64,000 nucleotides of DNA, taken from positions 1 to 64,000 of the forward strand of contig JAKQCX010000015.1 of NCBI GenBank assembly GCA_029558905.1, in the 5' to 3' direction. Positions 26,740-36,600 of the stretch are shown here, one piece after another. Position 1 is the stretch's first letter, and each line of letters begins with the position of its first letter. The translations under genes and the position numbers were made by a program. A model generated the notes under the pieces. The model worked only from the letters and a program-made list of their open reading frames with translations. It did no database searches and had not been told where the DNA came from. This DNA comes from Pseudomonadota bacterium. Its GTDB lineage: Bacteria; Pseudomonadota; Gammaproteobacteria; Burkholderiales; Thiobacillaceae.

Positions 26740-27561
26740 CTAGGCCTGCCGATCCAGGACCTCCCGGCATTCGGCCACGACGGCCAGCAGGCCCTCGCGT
26801 TCGAAGTCACTGCCCCGGCAGGTTCGCAGGGCGGTGTACAACCGGCGCGCCGTCCCGCCGATCATGACGGGGTGTGTGTCGCCGGACCGGTCCAGGTCCG
26901 GCTCGATGAGGGCCTGCAAGACATCGCGCGCCGGTTCCGTCAGGCCCAGGTGGTGCGCCAGGGCTTCCGCGGTCTCCCCGGGCCGGATGAACCAATCCTC
27001 GTAGTGCACGATGTGACAATCCGCCCGGGTGTGCCACAGGGCGTCACAGGTGCGGCGCAGCCAGACCGCCTCGGCTACCTGCGCGGGGGTACCGTAGGCC
27101 TGCGCATAGGAGTGGAGGACCCTGCCCGGTTGCCGCAGGGCCAAGAGGTAGCGCGGCGCCAGGTTTTCGGCAGCGAACAGCTCCTGCCACAGGGGCAGGA
27201 AGGGGGCGGTGCGCGGGTCCTTGAAGCCCCATGGCCCCCCGCCCGCCAGACGCTGGCGCAGTACGGCCTTCAGGGCCTCACGCGCCGTTGCCGTGGCGGT
27301 GCCGCCCAGCCAGCCATTGGGCAGGGGGTGGAAGGGCCAGGCCCCCAGGGCGCGCAACAGGTTGGCCTGGATGCGCACGATGGCGGCATCCTCGAAAAAA
27401 CCCCGCGGGTTGTCCCGCCGCGCCTCGATCAACTGCTCCGATACCCGCAGTCCCAGGGCGGCCAGCACCTGCATCAGCAGGGAGGTGCCGCTGCGGCCGG
27501 CACCCAGCACCACGGTGACGGGGCGGCAAGGGGGCAGGTCATGGAGATGCGGCGGTCCCAT
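26740..27561 (-). CDS. Sulfotransferase-family protein
   Basis: About 273 residues of the PAPS-dependent sulfotransferase superfamily. The 5'-phosphosulfate-binding loop is GAGRSGTS at residues 20-27, followed by LLMQVLAALG. A 3'-phosphate-binding segment appears as RYLLALRQPGRVLHSYAQAYG. Other features: KDPRTAPFLPLW and VHYEDWFIRPGETAEALAHHLGL, seen in bacterial sulfotransferases acting on glycans. The ATG at 27561 is chosen so the P-loop lies near the N-terminus; an ATG at 27642 is an alternative, neither with a clear ribosome site. Divergent from the thiamine-diphosphate enzyme gene, with which it may form one pathway. Confidence 0.82.
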   Translation of the reverse strand: MGPPHLHDLPPCRPVTVVLGAGRSGTSLLMQVLAALGLRVSEQLIEARRDNPRGFFEDAAIVRIQANLLRALGAWPFHPLPNGWLGGTATATAREALKAVLRQRLAGGGPWGFKDPRTAPFLPLWQELFAAENLAPRYLLALRQPGRVLHSYAQAYGTPAQVAEAVWLRRTCDALWHTRADCHIVHYEDWFIRPGETAEALAHHLGLTEPARDVLQALIEPDLDRSGDTHPVMIGGTARRLYTALRTCRGSDFEREGLLAVVAECREVLDRQA

Positions 27562-27715
27562 GGGCGGGGGATTGTAGGCCCGGCGAGGCAGGAAAGTCCC
27601 TCGCGCCGTCAAGGTTTCCCCGGGACCCTTGTTGTGCTCCAATCCCCTCCTTTTCCGTCATTCTTTCGCGCATCGGCCTGATGCGGGGTGGCCCGGGTGG
27701 CGGCCCGACATCGAC

Positions 27716-29377
27716 ATGAAGATCACCGTCAGCGAACTCATCGTCCGCTATCTGCGACATCTGGGCATCGAGCTCCTTTTCGGTATGCCCGGCTCGCATG
27801 TGCTGCCCATCTATGACCGGCTGCACGGCTCCGGGGTGCGCAGCGTGCTGGTGAAACACGAGCAGGGCGCGGCCTTCATGGCCGGCGGCTATGCCCGGGC
27901 CTCGCAGCGGGTGGCGGCGTGCATCACCACCGCCGGACCCGGCGCCACCAATCTGGTGACGGGCATCGCCAATGCCTATGTCGAGCGGCTGCCGGTGCTG
28001 GTGATCACCGGCGAGACCGCCACCTACATCTTCGGCAAGGGCGGTCTGCAGGAAAGCGCCGGCGAGGGCGGCAGCATCGACCAGATGGCGCTGTTTTCCG
28101 GCATCACCCGCTACCGCAGGCTCATCGAGCGCACCGACTACCTGGGCCAGGTGCTCAACCAGGCCACCCGTGCTCTGCTGGGGCCGGACCCGGGGCCGGT
28201 GTTGCTGTCCATCCCCCATAACGTGCAGAAGGAAGAGGTGGACGCGGCCCTGCTGGCGCAGGTGCAGCGGCCGCCCGCACCGGTGCCCTCCTCCGCGCGT
28301 GCCGGACCCGTGCCGGCGCTGGCACGCTTGCTGCGCGAGGCCCGATATCCGGTGCTCATCGCCGGCTATGGCTGCATCCGTGCCGGGGCCCGGGGGGAGG
28401 TGACCCGCCTGGCCGAGGCCCTGAACATGCCCGTGGCCACCAGCCTGAAGGGCAAGGGTGTGATCCCCGGAGGCTCGACCCTGTCCCTGGGTTGTCTGGG
28501 GGTCACCTCCGACGGCGATGCCTATCGTTACATCGCCCGGCAGGCGGACCTGGTGGTGTTCCTGGGTGCGGGTTTCAACGAGCGCACCAGCCACCTGTGG
28601 GACGACAGGTTGCTGCAGGGCAAGGCGCTGGCCCAGGTGGACCGGGATGCCAGGCAGCTGGGCAGGGTCTTCCGCCCGGATGTGGCGGTGCACGGGGATA
28701 TCCGTGCGGTGGTGGAGGAGCTGCTGGATCGCCTCGCGGACTGTCCCCCCAAGGATCTGGAGCCCCTGGCGGCCCATCGTCAGGGCAGCTCACGGCCGGA
28801 CGCGGCCCGCGACGACGAGCGGACCCGCTTTCACCTCATGGAAGCCTTCTTCCGCCGCCTGGCGCGGCATTTTCCCGCGGATACCCTGATCGTCGACGAC
28901 AACATCGTCTTCGCCCAGCGCTTCCTCGATGTCTCCCATGCCCATCACTACCTGCCCAACACCGGCATCTCCTCCCTGGGCCATGCCATCCCCGCCGCCA
29001 TCGGCGCCAAATTCTTCCACCGCGACGCCCCGGCCTTCGCCATCCTGGGGGACGGGGGCTTCCAGATGTGCGCCATGGAGCTGATGACGGCGGTGAACTA
29101 CCGGATTCCCCTGAACACGGTGGTCATCAACAACGGCGGCATGAGCCTGATCCGCAAGAACCAGTACCAGCTCTATGGCGGGCGTTACATCGATTGCGAG
29201 TTCGTGAACCCGGATTTCCGTCTCCTGGCGGCCTCTTTCGGCATGCGGCACTACCGGGTGGAGACGGAGGCTGACCTGGACGACCTGTTCGCCCGGGCCG
29301 ATCTGGTGCGCGGCTTCAACCTCATCGAGATCCTACTGGACAAGCATGTCTTCCCCAGTTACCTGTCGGCACGCTGA
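27716..29377 (+). CDS. Thiamine-diphosphate-dependent enzyme, acetolactate-synthase-like
   Basis: 553 residues with the three TPP-enzyme domains: PYR domain with catalytic Glu at 49 (KHEQGAAF), central FAD/NAD-fold-like domain (residues about 190-330), and PP domain with the metal/TPP motif GDG at 445-447 and INN at 471-473. It is of the IlvB/benzoylformate decarboxylase family. No regulatory subunit (ilvN) is nearby, and the neighbours are a glycosyltransferase-like and an adenylating enzyme gene, so a role in branched amino acid synthesis is unlikely. A 2-oxoacid decarboxylase or carboligase in a specialised pathway is more plausible. Overlaps the next gene by 32 bases. Confidence 0.85.
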   Translation: MKITVSELIVRYLRHLGIELLFGMPGSHVLPIYDRLHGSGVRSVLVKHEQGAAFMAGGYARASQRVAACITTAGPGATNLVTGIANAYVERLPVLVITGETATYIFGKGGLQESAGEGGSIDQMALFSGITRYRRLIERTDYLGQVLNQATRALLGPDPGPVLLSIPHNVQKEEVDAALLAQVQRPPAPVPSSARAGPVPALARLLREARYPVLIAGYGCIRAGARGEVTRLAEALNMPVATSLKGKGVIPGGSTLSLGCLGVTSDGDAYRYIARQADLVVFLGAGFNERTSHLWDDRLLQGKALAQVDRDARQLGRVFRPDVAVHGDIRAVVEELLDRLADCPPKDLEPLAAHRQGSSRPDAARDDERTRFHLMEAFFRRLARHFPADTLIVDDNIVFAQRFLDVSHAHHYLPNTGISSLGHAIPAAIGAKFFHRDAPAFAILGDGGFQMCAMELMTAVNYRIPLNTVVINNGGMSLIRKNQYQLYGGRYIDCEFVNPDFRLLAASFGMRHYRVETEADLDDLFARADLVRGFNLIEILLDKHVFPSYLSAR

Positions 29378-31121
29378 TCTGGACGGCCGCATCGCCGCCC
29401 AGCATCAGGTCATCGCCCGCTTCGAGGCCGCCCTGTGGGAGGGTGGGTTCAACGAACCTGTGCTGGCCTCCTACCAGGCCGCCTGGCGCCGGCTGGAAGC
29501 CCTGATCCAGGCCAAGGGCGAGCCGGACCGCCGGCACGGCTTCGTGCTGGTGATCCCCGTGGCCGACAGCCCCCGGCACCTGCGCGCCTGCCTGGCCAGT
29601 CTGCTGCAACTGTGCCGGGCCTACGGCTATGGCGGCCAGGATGCGGATGGCCGTTGGCGCAAGGTCTCGGTGCTGCTGGCGGATGACTCCGCCGACCCGT
29701 CCATCCTGGCGGAGAACCGGGCCCTGGCCCGGACCTACGCCGCGCAGGGGCTGCGCATGCACTACTTCGGCCCGCTGGAGCAGATGGCCCTGCTGGACCG
29801 GCTGGCGGACCTGGACCTGGGCCCCATCATCGGCCGGCATGCCCGCCCGACCTTCGCGCACAAGGGCCAGGCCATGATGCGCAACATCGCCTATCTGAAG
29901 CTGGCGGAAATGCGGGCCGGTGAAAGCGAGGCCCTGGGGGGCCCCCTGCTCGTCCACACCCTGGACGCGGACCAGAGCTTCCAGGTCAAGGTGGCCACGG
30001 CGACGGGCGATGCCCAGGTGGCGGCCCTGAGCTACTTCCATCAGCTGGATGCCATCTTCCGGGACGAGCGGGTGCGGGTGCTCACCGGCAAGGTGGTGGG
30101 CGACCCGCCCGTGTCGCCGGCGGTCATGGCGGGCACTTTCCTGGAAGACGTGCTGGCGTTTCTGACGGAAATGGCCCGCACCCGCCCCCAGCAGCCCTAT
30201 CCCCGTCACATCGCCAGCACGCGCGGTTCCGGAGAAGCGGCCTACCACGACATGGCCGACCTGTTCGGCTTCCGCGCCGGGGGCGAGCATTACCGCTACC
30301 GCTGCGGCCTGGCTGGCGCAGCGGACAACGCCGCCTGCTTCGCCGACTTCGCCCGCCGCCTCAACCGCTTCTTTCATGGCGAGCATCCCACCCGGGTCAC
30401 CTATTACCGGCACGATGGCCTCAACCTGGTGCCGGCCCGCACCGTCTATACCGGCAACTACGTGTTCCGGCCGGAGAGCCTGGGCGAGTTCATCCCCTAC
30501 GCCCCCCTGCGCCTGCGCATGTCCGGCCCCAGCATGGGCCGTCTGCTCAAGGCCGAACTGGGCGCGGGCTTCGTCTCCGCCAACCTGCCCATGCTGCACC
30601 AGCGTACCCTGGAGGCCACCGGCCAGTCGGAATTCCGCCCCGGGGTGGTGGATCGGGATGCACGAGTGGACCTGACGGACGAATACGAGCGCCAGTTCCA
30701 TGGCGATGTGCTGCTCTTCACCGTGCAGCGCCTTGTCGAGCTGGGCTACCCCGCTACGCGGCCCGGCGAGTCCCGTGTCCTGGCCGCGCTGGATGAAGTT
30801 TGGCTCGACATGGGCCGGCGTTACCGCGCCGGGCGCGGCGTCATCCTCGAACGCCTCGACCGTCTGGGGGTCCTGCTGCGGGAACCGGCCCACTGGTGGA
30901 ACCAGGACCCGGCCCATGCCGAGGCCGTAGCCCACTTCCACGCCTTTGCCGCCAACATGCGCCGCAACTTCGGCGGCGAAGGGCCTGCCCACATGCCATG
31001 CGAAGACCCGGCCCGCTGGCGTGCCTGGCGAACCCGCCAGGCACGCGCCATCCTGGATCTGCCCGCGCAGCGCCAGAGCTGGAACCAGGCCCTGGCATGC
31101 CTGGCCCGCCCAGGAGGATGA
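29346..31121 (+). CDS. Glycosyltransferase-like protein (GT-A fold, DxD motif)
   Basis: 591 residues, no signal peptide. The N-terminal third looks like a family 2 nucleotide-sugar transferase: FVLVIPVADSPRHLRACLASLL, then VSVLLADDSADPSILAENRALARTYAAQGL. A DxD metal motif lies at 207-209 (LVHTLDADQSF). Later segments FLEDVLAFLTEMA and YTGNYVFRPESLGEFIPYAPLRLRMSGPSMGRLL resemble acceptor regions of GT-A enzymes. I do not recognise a close family. It overlaps the TPP-enzyme gene by 32 bases and the CapK-like gene by four, so the three are cotranslated. Function is inferred only at fold level. Confidence 0.65.
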   Translation: MSSPVTCRHADLDGRIAAQHQVIARFEAALWEGGFNEPVLASYQAAWRRLEALIQAKGEPDRRHGFVLVIPVADSPRHLRACLASLLQLCRAYGYGGQDADGRWRKVSVLLADDSADPSILAENRALARTYAAQGLRMHYFGPLEQMALLDRLADLDLGPIIGRHARPTFAHKGQAMMRNIAYLKLAEMRAGESEALGGPLLVHTLDADQSFQVKVATATGDAQVAALSYFHQLDAIFRDERVRVLTGKVVGDPPVSPAVMAGTFLEDVLAFLTEMARTRPQQPYPRHIASTRGSGEAAYHDMADLFGFRAGGEHYRYRCGLAGAADNAACFADFARRLNRFFHGEHPTRVTYYRHDGLNLVPARTVYTGNYVFRPESLGEFIPYAPLRLRMSGPSMGRLLKAELGAGFVSANLPMLHQRTLEATGQSEFRPGVVDRDARVDLTDEYERQFHGDVLLFTVQRLVELGYPATRPGESRVLAALDEVWLDMGRRYRAGRGVILERLDRLGVLLREPAHWWNQDPAHAEAVAHFHAFAANMRRNFGGEGPAHMPCEDPARWRAWRTRQARAILDLPAQRQSWNQALACLARPGG

Positions 31122-32410
31122 TCGCCAGCCTGCGCCACGGCCTGCAGCGCCTGCGGCATCCCCGGCGCTATGCCTTTCTGCGACAGCTGCTCGCCCGCCA
31201 GGCCATGGCCCCGGACGTCCTGCGCACCTACCAGCGCCGGGCCCTGATGGATATCGTCCGGCATGCCGCCAGCCGGGTACCGTATTACCAGCGCCATCTG
31301 GCTGATCCGCGGGATTGGGACGGCCGCATCGAATCCCTGCCCATCCTCGGCAAGGAAGACGTGCGTGCCCACCTGGAAGACATGCTGGACCGTCAGGCCA
31401 ACCGCGCCAGGGTGGGCATCGGCCACACCGGCGGCTCCACCGGCCAGCCCCTGGCCTTCTGGTACGACGACGCCAAGCACGAGTTGATGCGCGCCGGCAT
31501 GATGCGGGGCTTCATGATGTCCGGCTGGCGCCCGGGCCAGAAGGTGCTGTACCTGTGGGGGGCCCGCCAGGATGTGGGCAAGGGTGGGGTGTTCGGCCAG
31601 CGCCTCACGGATGCCATCGCCGGCGAGCGCACCATCGCCGCCCTGGAATACGCGGAGGACCGCCTGGCCGACTGGGCCCGGCTCATCCGGCGCTGGCGTC
31701 CCACCCTGCTGTACGGCTACGCCTCTGCCCTCGCCGAGCTGGCCCGCTACATCGACGACCAGGATCTGGCCATGCCCGCCAGCCTCATCGGCGTGTACTC
31801 CACCGCCGAGGTGCTGGATGAAAGTCAGCGCGCACTCATGCGGCAGGCCTTTGGCTGCCGGGTGTTCAACCAGTATGGCTGCCGGGAGGTGCCCAACATC
31901 GCCTGGGAATGCCGCCACGGTGGCCTGCACGTCATGAGCGACCTGGTGTGGCTGGAATCCGTGTGCATGCAGGGAGAGGACCGGCTCCTGGTCACGTCGC
32001 TGAGCAACCGGCTCATGCCCTTCATCCGCTATGACCTGGGAGATTCCGGCCGGCTGCTGCCAGCAGGCCCGTGCCCCTGCGGCATTCCCTTTCCACGGAT
32101 GGAGATGGGCCTGTGCCGCAGGAACGATCTCATCCGGATGCCGGATGGCCGGCGCCTGCACCCGGCGGTATTCAACCGTCTGCTCTATGGCCTGACCCAG
32201 ATCCGTCAGTACCAATGGGTGCAGACGGCCCCTCAGTGCATGCAGCTGAATCTGGTGTGCCCGGAGAGGTTGTCACCGGACCTGGAGGCCCGCCTGCGAA
32301 ACGACCTGGCCCGGGCAGGGGATCCAGGCCTGCGTTTGGAATTGCGCTACGTGGACCACATTCCCCGCACCGCCGCGGGCAAGCACCGCTTCGTCATCGG
32401 CCTGGACTAG
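31118..32410 (+). CDS. CapK/PaaK-like adenylate-forming enzyme
   Basis: 430 residues of the phenylacetate-CoA ligase/CapK branch of adenylating enzymes. The phosphate-binding loop is HTGGSTGQP from residue 103. Later motifs are [29 protein letters not shown] (the YGxTE-like A5 motif with Arg-Glu), [13 protein letters not shown] (A7-like) and a C-terminal [11 protein letters not shown] with the catalytic Lys region. CapK-like proteins are known from capsule and exopolysaccharide loci, with poorly defined substrates. The ATG overlaps the previous stop (ATGA) behind an AGGAGG site. The 3' end overlaps convergent hemE by 17 bases. Confidence 0.83.
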   Translation: MIASLRHGLQRLRHPRRYAFLRQLLARQAMAPDVLRTYQRRALMDIVRHAASRVPYYQRHLADPRDWDGRIESLPILGKEDVRAHLEDMLDRQANRARVGIGHTGGSTGQPLAFWYDDAKHELMRAGMMRGFMMSGWRPGQKVLYLWGARQDVGKGGVFGQRLTDAIAGERTIAALEYAEDRLADWARLIRRWRPTLLYGYASALAELARYIDDQDLAMPASLIGVYSTAEVLDESQRALMRQAFGCRVFNQYGCREVPNIAWECRHGGLHVMSDLVWLESVCMQGEDRLLVTSLSNRLMPFIRYDLGDSGRLLPAGPCPCGIPFPRMEMGLCRRNDLIRMPDGRRLHPAVFNRLLYGLTQIRQYQWVQTAPQCMQLNLVCPERLSPDLEARLRNDLARAGDPGLRLELRYVDHIPRTAAGKHRFVIGLD

Positions 32411-33488
32411 CGGCCTGCCGTCCGGTGGCGTGGTACTGCCGGCTTTCCGTGCGCACCGTGTCGATCAGCACGCTGACGTTTTCCGGTGGGGTGAACTGGG
32501 AGATGCCATGGCCCAGGTTGAACACGTGGCCGTTGCCGGGACCATAGCCGGCCAGGATGCGCCTGGCCTCTGCAGCCACTGCCTCCGGGGTGGCCAACAG
32601 GATGGAGGGGTCCATGTTGCCCTGCAGGGCCACCCGGTCACCCACTCGCCTGCGGGCCTCGCCGATGTCCGCGCTCCAGTCCAGACCCACGGCGTCTGCG
32701 CCGCAGCCGGCCATGTGCTCCAGCCACAGGCCGCCGCCCTTGGTGAAGACGATGCGCGGCACCACCCGGCCTTCCCGCTCGCGCACCAGGCCCTGCATGA
32801 TGCGCGCCATGTAGGGCAGGGAGAATTCCAGGTAGGCGGCCTGGGAGAGCATGCCGCCCCAGGAGTCGAACAGCATCACCGCCTGGGCGCCGGCCTCGAT
32901 CTGGGCGTTCAGGTAGTCGGTCACCGCCTGGGTGGTGACCTGCAGGATGTGGTGGAGCAGGTCCGGCCGGCCATAGAGCATCTTCTTCACCGTGGCATAG
33001 GTGTCGCTGCCCTGTCCCTCCACCATGTAGCAGGCCAGGGTGAACGGACTGCCGGAAAAGCCGATGAGGGGCACGCTGCCGTCCAGGGCACGGCGTATCT
33101 CGCTCACCGCGTCGATGACGTAACGCAGCCTGTCGTGCGGGTCCGGGGCGGCCAGGTCACGGATCGCCCATTCTTCCCGCAGCGGGCGCTCGAAGCGTGG
33201 TCCCTCGCCCTCGGTGAAGCTCAGGCCCAGGCCCATGGCGTCGGGAATGGTGAGGATGTCGGAGAACAGGATGGCCGCGTCCAGGTCGTAACGCGCCAGG
33301 GGCTGCAGGGTGACTTCCGTGGCCAGGGCGGGGCTCATGCACAAGTCCATGAAGCTGCCGGCCCGGGCCCGGGTGGCGCGATACTCCGGCAGGTAACGGC
33401 CGGCCTGGCGCATGAGCCAGGAGGGGGTGTAGTCCGTGGGCTGGCGCAGCAGGGCGCGCAGGAAGGTGTCGTTCTTGAGGGCGGTCAT
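32394..33488 (-). CDS. hemE: Uroporphyrinogen decarboxylase
   Basis: Decarboxylates uroporphyrinogen III to coproporphyrinogen III in haem synthesis. 364 residues. It begins [34 protein letters not shown], which contains the conserved R-Q-A-G-R-Y active-site segment, and has [30 protein letters not shown] and [16 protein letters not shown]. The ATG at 33488 is the family start, although the frame runs further upstream. Its last codons overlap the convergent CapK-like gene. Confidence 0.98.
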   Translation of the reverse strand: MTALKNDTFLRALLRQPTDYTPSWLMRQAGRYLPEYRATRARAGSFMDLCMSPALATEVTLQPLARYDLDAAILFSDILTIPDAMGLGLSFTEGEGPRFERPLREEWAIRDLAAPDPHDRLRYVIDAVSEIRRALDGSVPLIGFSGSPFTLACYMVEGQGSDTYATVKKMLYGRPDLLHHILQVTTQAVTDYLNAQIEAGAQAVMLFDSWGGMLSQAAYLEFSLPYMARIMQGLVREREGRVVPRIVFTKGGGLWLEHMAGCGADAVGLDWSADIGEARRRVGDRVALQGNMDPSILLATPEAVAAEARRILAGYGPGNGHVFNLGHGISQFTPPENVSVLIDTVRTESRQYHATGRQAASPGR

Positions 33489-33841
33489 GGGGCGGCGTGC
33501 CTTGTCGGATCGAAGTCGGAATCGCCGGCCGGGGAGGATATGGGTGACTTGGGCCGGCATGCGTGTCACGGTCTGGCGATTGTAGCCCGCTCTCATCACC
33601 ATGACCCATGCCCCACCACCCGGAAGGTCTTGACTGATGAACACGCTTGTCCCCGCCAGACCGACGCTGCATGGCACGGCCGGAACGCTGCGCTCGCCGC
33701 AGGGCAACTTCCACCGGCCGATGGGAGTCGCTGTCCGGCCCCGCGGCTGCCATGGGGCGGCCAGCCAATGCCGGATGTGTTGCGCATCCAGGTGGACTAA
33801 CCTCCGGGACCGCGGTCGCCAGGCGAAGCTGCCATGCGGGC
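33489..33841. other. Non-coding stretch between hemE and an exonuclease gene
   Basis: About 350 bases with no convincing coding frame on either strand. Short open frames here lack ribosome sites and family resemblance. It must hold the hemE promoter, but I cannot point to -35 and -10 boxes. I see no RNA gene or repeat. Confidence 0.5.
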
Positions 33842-34546
33842 TCAGTTGGCCCAGGATACCCAGCGCCGCGCCTGTTCCAGCGCCTGCAGCTGCCGGTAGC
33901 TGTGCGCATTCCTGGTGGACGCCAGCTTGAGCACGCACTGCAACAGCTGGGCCGTGGCCAGGGCGTCCGCCAGGGCGCTGTGGCGCGCGAAGTTGGTGAT
34001 GGCGAAGTGTCCGCTCCATTGATCCAGGGAGCGGTGGCGGCGCGCATGTTCGGGCAGCAGGCCCGGCAGCACATAGGCCAGGTCCACCCAGGGGTGCCGG
34101 AAGTCCAGGCCCAGATGGCGCAGCAGGGCACGCCTGATCAGGGTCTCGTCGAAGGTGACGTGAAAGGCCACCAGAGGGGATTTGCCCAGGTAATCCAGGA
34201 AACCCTGCAGGGCCTGGGCAGGTGGGTCGCCGTCACGCTGGGCCTCGCCGCCGATGCCGTGCACCAGGATATTGTCCTTGTCGCTGGCCTGCTCCTGGCG
34301 CAGCACCGCCTCGAAGCTGTCCGCCAGCACGATGTGCGCACCTTCCACCGCCACCGCGCCGAGGGCGATGAGGTGGTCCCGGTTCAGGTCCAGGCCCGTG
34401 CTTTCCACGTCCACCACCACATAGCGCGTGTCCGCGAAGCGGGCGTTCAGATCGTTCGCCGGCAGTTGCCGCCAGGCATCCAGGCGCCGCGCCAGGGCGG
34501 GCTCCAGGGTGGGTGCGCGCCGCAGCAGACGAGTCAGCGGACGCAT
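33842..34546 (-). CDS. DnaQ-like 3'-5' exonuclease
   Basis: About 234 residues of the DEDD exonuclease superfamily. Exo I is [24 protein letters not shown] (D and E); Exo II is [18 protein letters not shown]; Exo III includes [14 protein letters not shown] with the last Asp. It is shorter than DnaQ and lacks a polymerase-binding tail. Genes of this type commonly sit beside DUF294 and ActP-like symporter genes in proteobacteria. The ATG at 34546 is preferred over a GTG at 34564. It lies 61 bases after the DUF294 gene, same strand. Confidence 0.85.
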   Translation of the reverse strand: MRPLTRLLRRAPTLEPALARRLDAWRQLPANDLNARFADTRYVVVDVESTGLDLNRDHLIALGAVAVEGAHIVLADSFEAVLRQEQASDKDNILVHGIGGEAQRDGDPPAQALQGFLDYLGKSPLVAFHVTFDETLIRRALLRHLGLDFRHPWVDLAYVLPGLLPEHARRHRSLDQWSGHFAITNFARHSALADALATAQLLQCVLKLASTRNAHSYRQLQALEQARRWVSWAN

Positions 34547-34607
34547 GTGCCGGTTGCCCTGCACGCGGCCCGGGTGGGGCGTGCCTTGCCGTCGCGTGGT
34601 GTATCCG

Positions 34608-36488
34608 TCATGCCGGATAGCCCAACGCCAGGCGATTCTGTACCTTGCGCGCCTGGCGGAAGGATTCCTTCAGGATGCGCCGGTCCAGGTCATTGAGCTG
34701 GTCCGGGTCGATGCGGTTGCGCAGCGCCAGGCCGGAAGCGCGCTTACCCTGCTGGCCGCGCAGGCGCAGCATCTGTATGAAGAAAAAGGCCGAAATCCAG
34801 GCCTCCACTTCGGCTTCCGGGATGCCGAGCCGGGCACGCGTGCCACGCAGGCGGTCAGCGGTCCCGCTGGCGGCCACACCCGCTGCCAGGGCGAAGACGC
34901 GGGCCGCATCCACGAAGGGGATGAGGCCGTTCAACTTCAGATCCAGGGTGTTTGCCTCCTCGCCCTCGCCGTCCACCACGAAGTCGCGCACCAGGCCCAG
35001 GGGTGGGCGGTTGCTCAGGGCATTGGCGGCCATCCGGCGCAGGAAGCGGGGTGTGGCGGCAATGCGTGCCAGCAGCCATTGCCGCAGCGCCGTGGCCAGC
35101 TGCGCGGGGTCGTGCAGCGCGCGCAGGTCGAAGAAGATGCCGGCATCATGCAAGGCCCGGGGGTCGCCGCTGTCGATCCAACGTGCGAAGGCGGCCTGCC
35201 ATTCCTCCAGGGACAGGCACCAGCGCGGGTTCATGGCCATGATCCCGCCCTGGCACAGGGGAAAGCCGCAGGCATCCAGGGCGCGGTTGATGCGCTCCGC
35301 CATGGGCAGCAGCCGGGCCCTGGCCTGGTCCGCCGTCTCGCCCGGATCGGTCTGGAAGAGCATGCCGTTGTCCTGGTCGGTGGACAGGGTCTGCTCCCGG
35401 CGCCCCTCCGAGCCAAAGGCCAGCCAGCAGAAGGCGGGTTGTCCCGCCCGCGCGGATTCCAGTTCGATGACCCGCTGGGTGAGCAGATCGTTGAGGGTGG
35501 AGAGGATCTGGGTGAGCTGCTCGGCGGCCACGCCCTGGGCCATCATGTTGTGGCCCAGTTCATGGATGTCGGCGGCACAGCGCACCAGCACGTCCAGGCC
35601 GGTGGCGGCGCGGATGGTGGAAGAAAGTTGGGTCACGCCCACGCGCTGCAGGGAGAACAGGTCCTTTTCCGAAATCACGCCGCTGAGCCGGCCCTCCTCC
35701 TCCACCAGCACATGCCGGAAACCGTCACGCGCCATGTGCATGGCGGCCTCGAAGGCATGCGCGCGCGCGGGCAGGGTCACGGGGTTGGGAGTCATGAGCC
35801 GGCGCATGGGGGTGTCCAGATCCGTGGCCGGCAGGATCACCCGGCCGATGAGGTCCCGCACGGTGAAGATCCCCAGGGGTACTTGTCCGGCGTCCACCAC
35901 GACGATGGACCCCACCGCGCTTTCCTGGATGGTCTCCAGGGCTTCGCGCAGGGGTGTGTCCGGCCCGCAGGTCACCGGCGCGCGCCGTGGGATGCCGGCC
36001 AGCGGGCTGCGCAGGGACTGCTGCTGCGCGGTGTTGGTGGCATATGTGGCATGCAGCTGGCGCTGGGACTGTTCCAGCAGGCTGGCCAGGCGTCGTGTGC
36101 AGAAGTCGCGAAACGGCTCCGAGTCACGCACGAGCTGGTGAAAGTCCGTGGCATCCAGCACATGCGCGAAGACATCGCCCTGCGCCCGGAACACGCTGAT
36201 GACCGGACGCCGGCCCAGCAGTGCGCCGATGGGAAAGCATTCGCCTTCGTGCAGCATCACCCAGGCGTCCTCGCCGTCCTGCTCGCCATACACCTCGCCC
36301 TGCTTGACGATGTACAGGCGCCGCACCTCGCCGTCATGCGGGGCAAGCAGCACCTCGTCCCTGGCGAAATAGGCCAGCCTGAGGCGCTGCGCCAGCCAGA
36401 CCAGGTGCCCCCGGTCCATGGCATCGAAGGGCGCGAAACGGCTCAGGTGCTCGACCGTGGCGGCGATAAGGGTATTGGCGGCGGGCAT
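34608..36488 (-). CDS. cNMP-binding/CBS/DUF294 putative nucleotidyltransferase
   Basis: 626 residues in four parts: a cyclic-nucleotide-binding-like domain (residues about 10-140, GEVRRLYIVKQGEVYGEQDGEDAWVMLHEGECFPIGALLG), a CBS pair (about 175-300), a DUF294 nucleotidyltransferase domain with FGSEGRREQTLSTDQDNGMLF (GS-x10-D-x-D signature), and the DUF294 C-terminal helical domain. The family is thought to be a GlnD-like regulator, with unknown target. A smaller paralogue lies at 41221-42696 on the far side of the symporter and two-component genes. Confidence 0.9.
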   Translation of the reverse strand: MPAANTLIAATVEHLSRFAPFDAMDRGHLVWLAQRLRLAYFARDEVLLAPHDGEVRRLYIVKQGEVYGEQDGEDAWVMLHEGECFPIGALLGRRPVISVFRAQGDVFAHVLDATDFHQLVRDSEPFRDFCTRRLASLLEQSQRQLHATYATNTAQQQSLRSPLAGIPRRAPVTCGPDTPLREALETIQESAVGSIVVVDAGQVPLGIFTVRDLIGRVILPATDLDTPMRRLMTPNPVTLPARAHAFEAAMHMARDGFRHVLVEEEGRLSGVISEKDLFSLQRVGVTQLSSTIRAATGLDVLVRCAADIHELGHNMMAQGVAAEQLTQILSTLNDLLTQRVIELESARAGQPAFCWLAFGSEGRREQTLSTDQDNGMLFQTDPGETADQARARLLPMAERINRALDACGFPLCQGGIMAMNPRWCLSLEEWQAAFARWIDSGDPRALHDAGIFFDLRALHDPAQLATALRQWLLARIAATPRFLRRMAANALSNRPPLGLVRDFVVDGEGEEANTLDLKLNGLIPFVDAARVFALAAGVAASGTADRLRGTRARLGIPEAEVEAWISAFFFIQMLRLRGQQGKRASGLALRNRIDPDQLNDLDRRILKESFRQARKVQNRLALGYPA

Positions 36489-36544
36489 GGACGGGATCCG
36501 GCATGGACTCCCCGGGATTCTAGGACACCCGGACCCGGGAAAGA

Positions 36545-36570
36545 CGAACCCCCGGCCTGCCGGGGGTTCG
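36545..36570 (-). terminator. Rho-independent-type terminator after the symporter operon
   Basis: CGAACCCCCGG-CCTG-CCGGGGGTTCG is a perfect eleven-base stem with a four-base loop, 31 bases past the symporter stop. On the minus strand it is followed by TCTTTCCC, a short T-rich run. It separates the actP-like operon from the downstream DUF294-exonuclease genes. Confidence 0.75.
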
Positions 36571-36600
36571 CGCGGGCCATCCCGGGCCAGGCCACCTGGC

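Noticed and set aside
27716-29377. Annotation as housekeeping acetolactate synthase IlvB
   Set aside because: No ilvN or ilvC nearby, and it is tightly overlapped by a glycosyltransferase-like gene and linked to a CapK-like gene, so family-level naming only.
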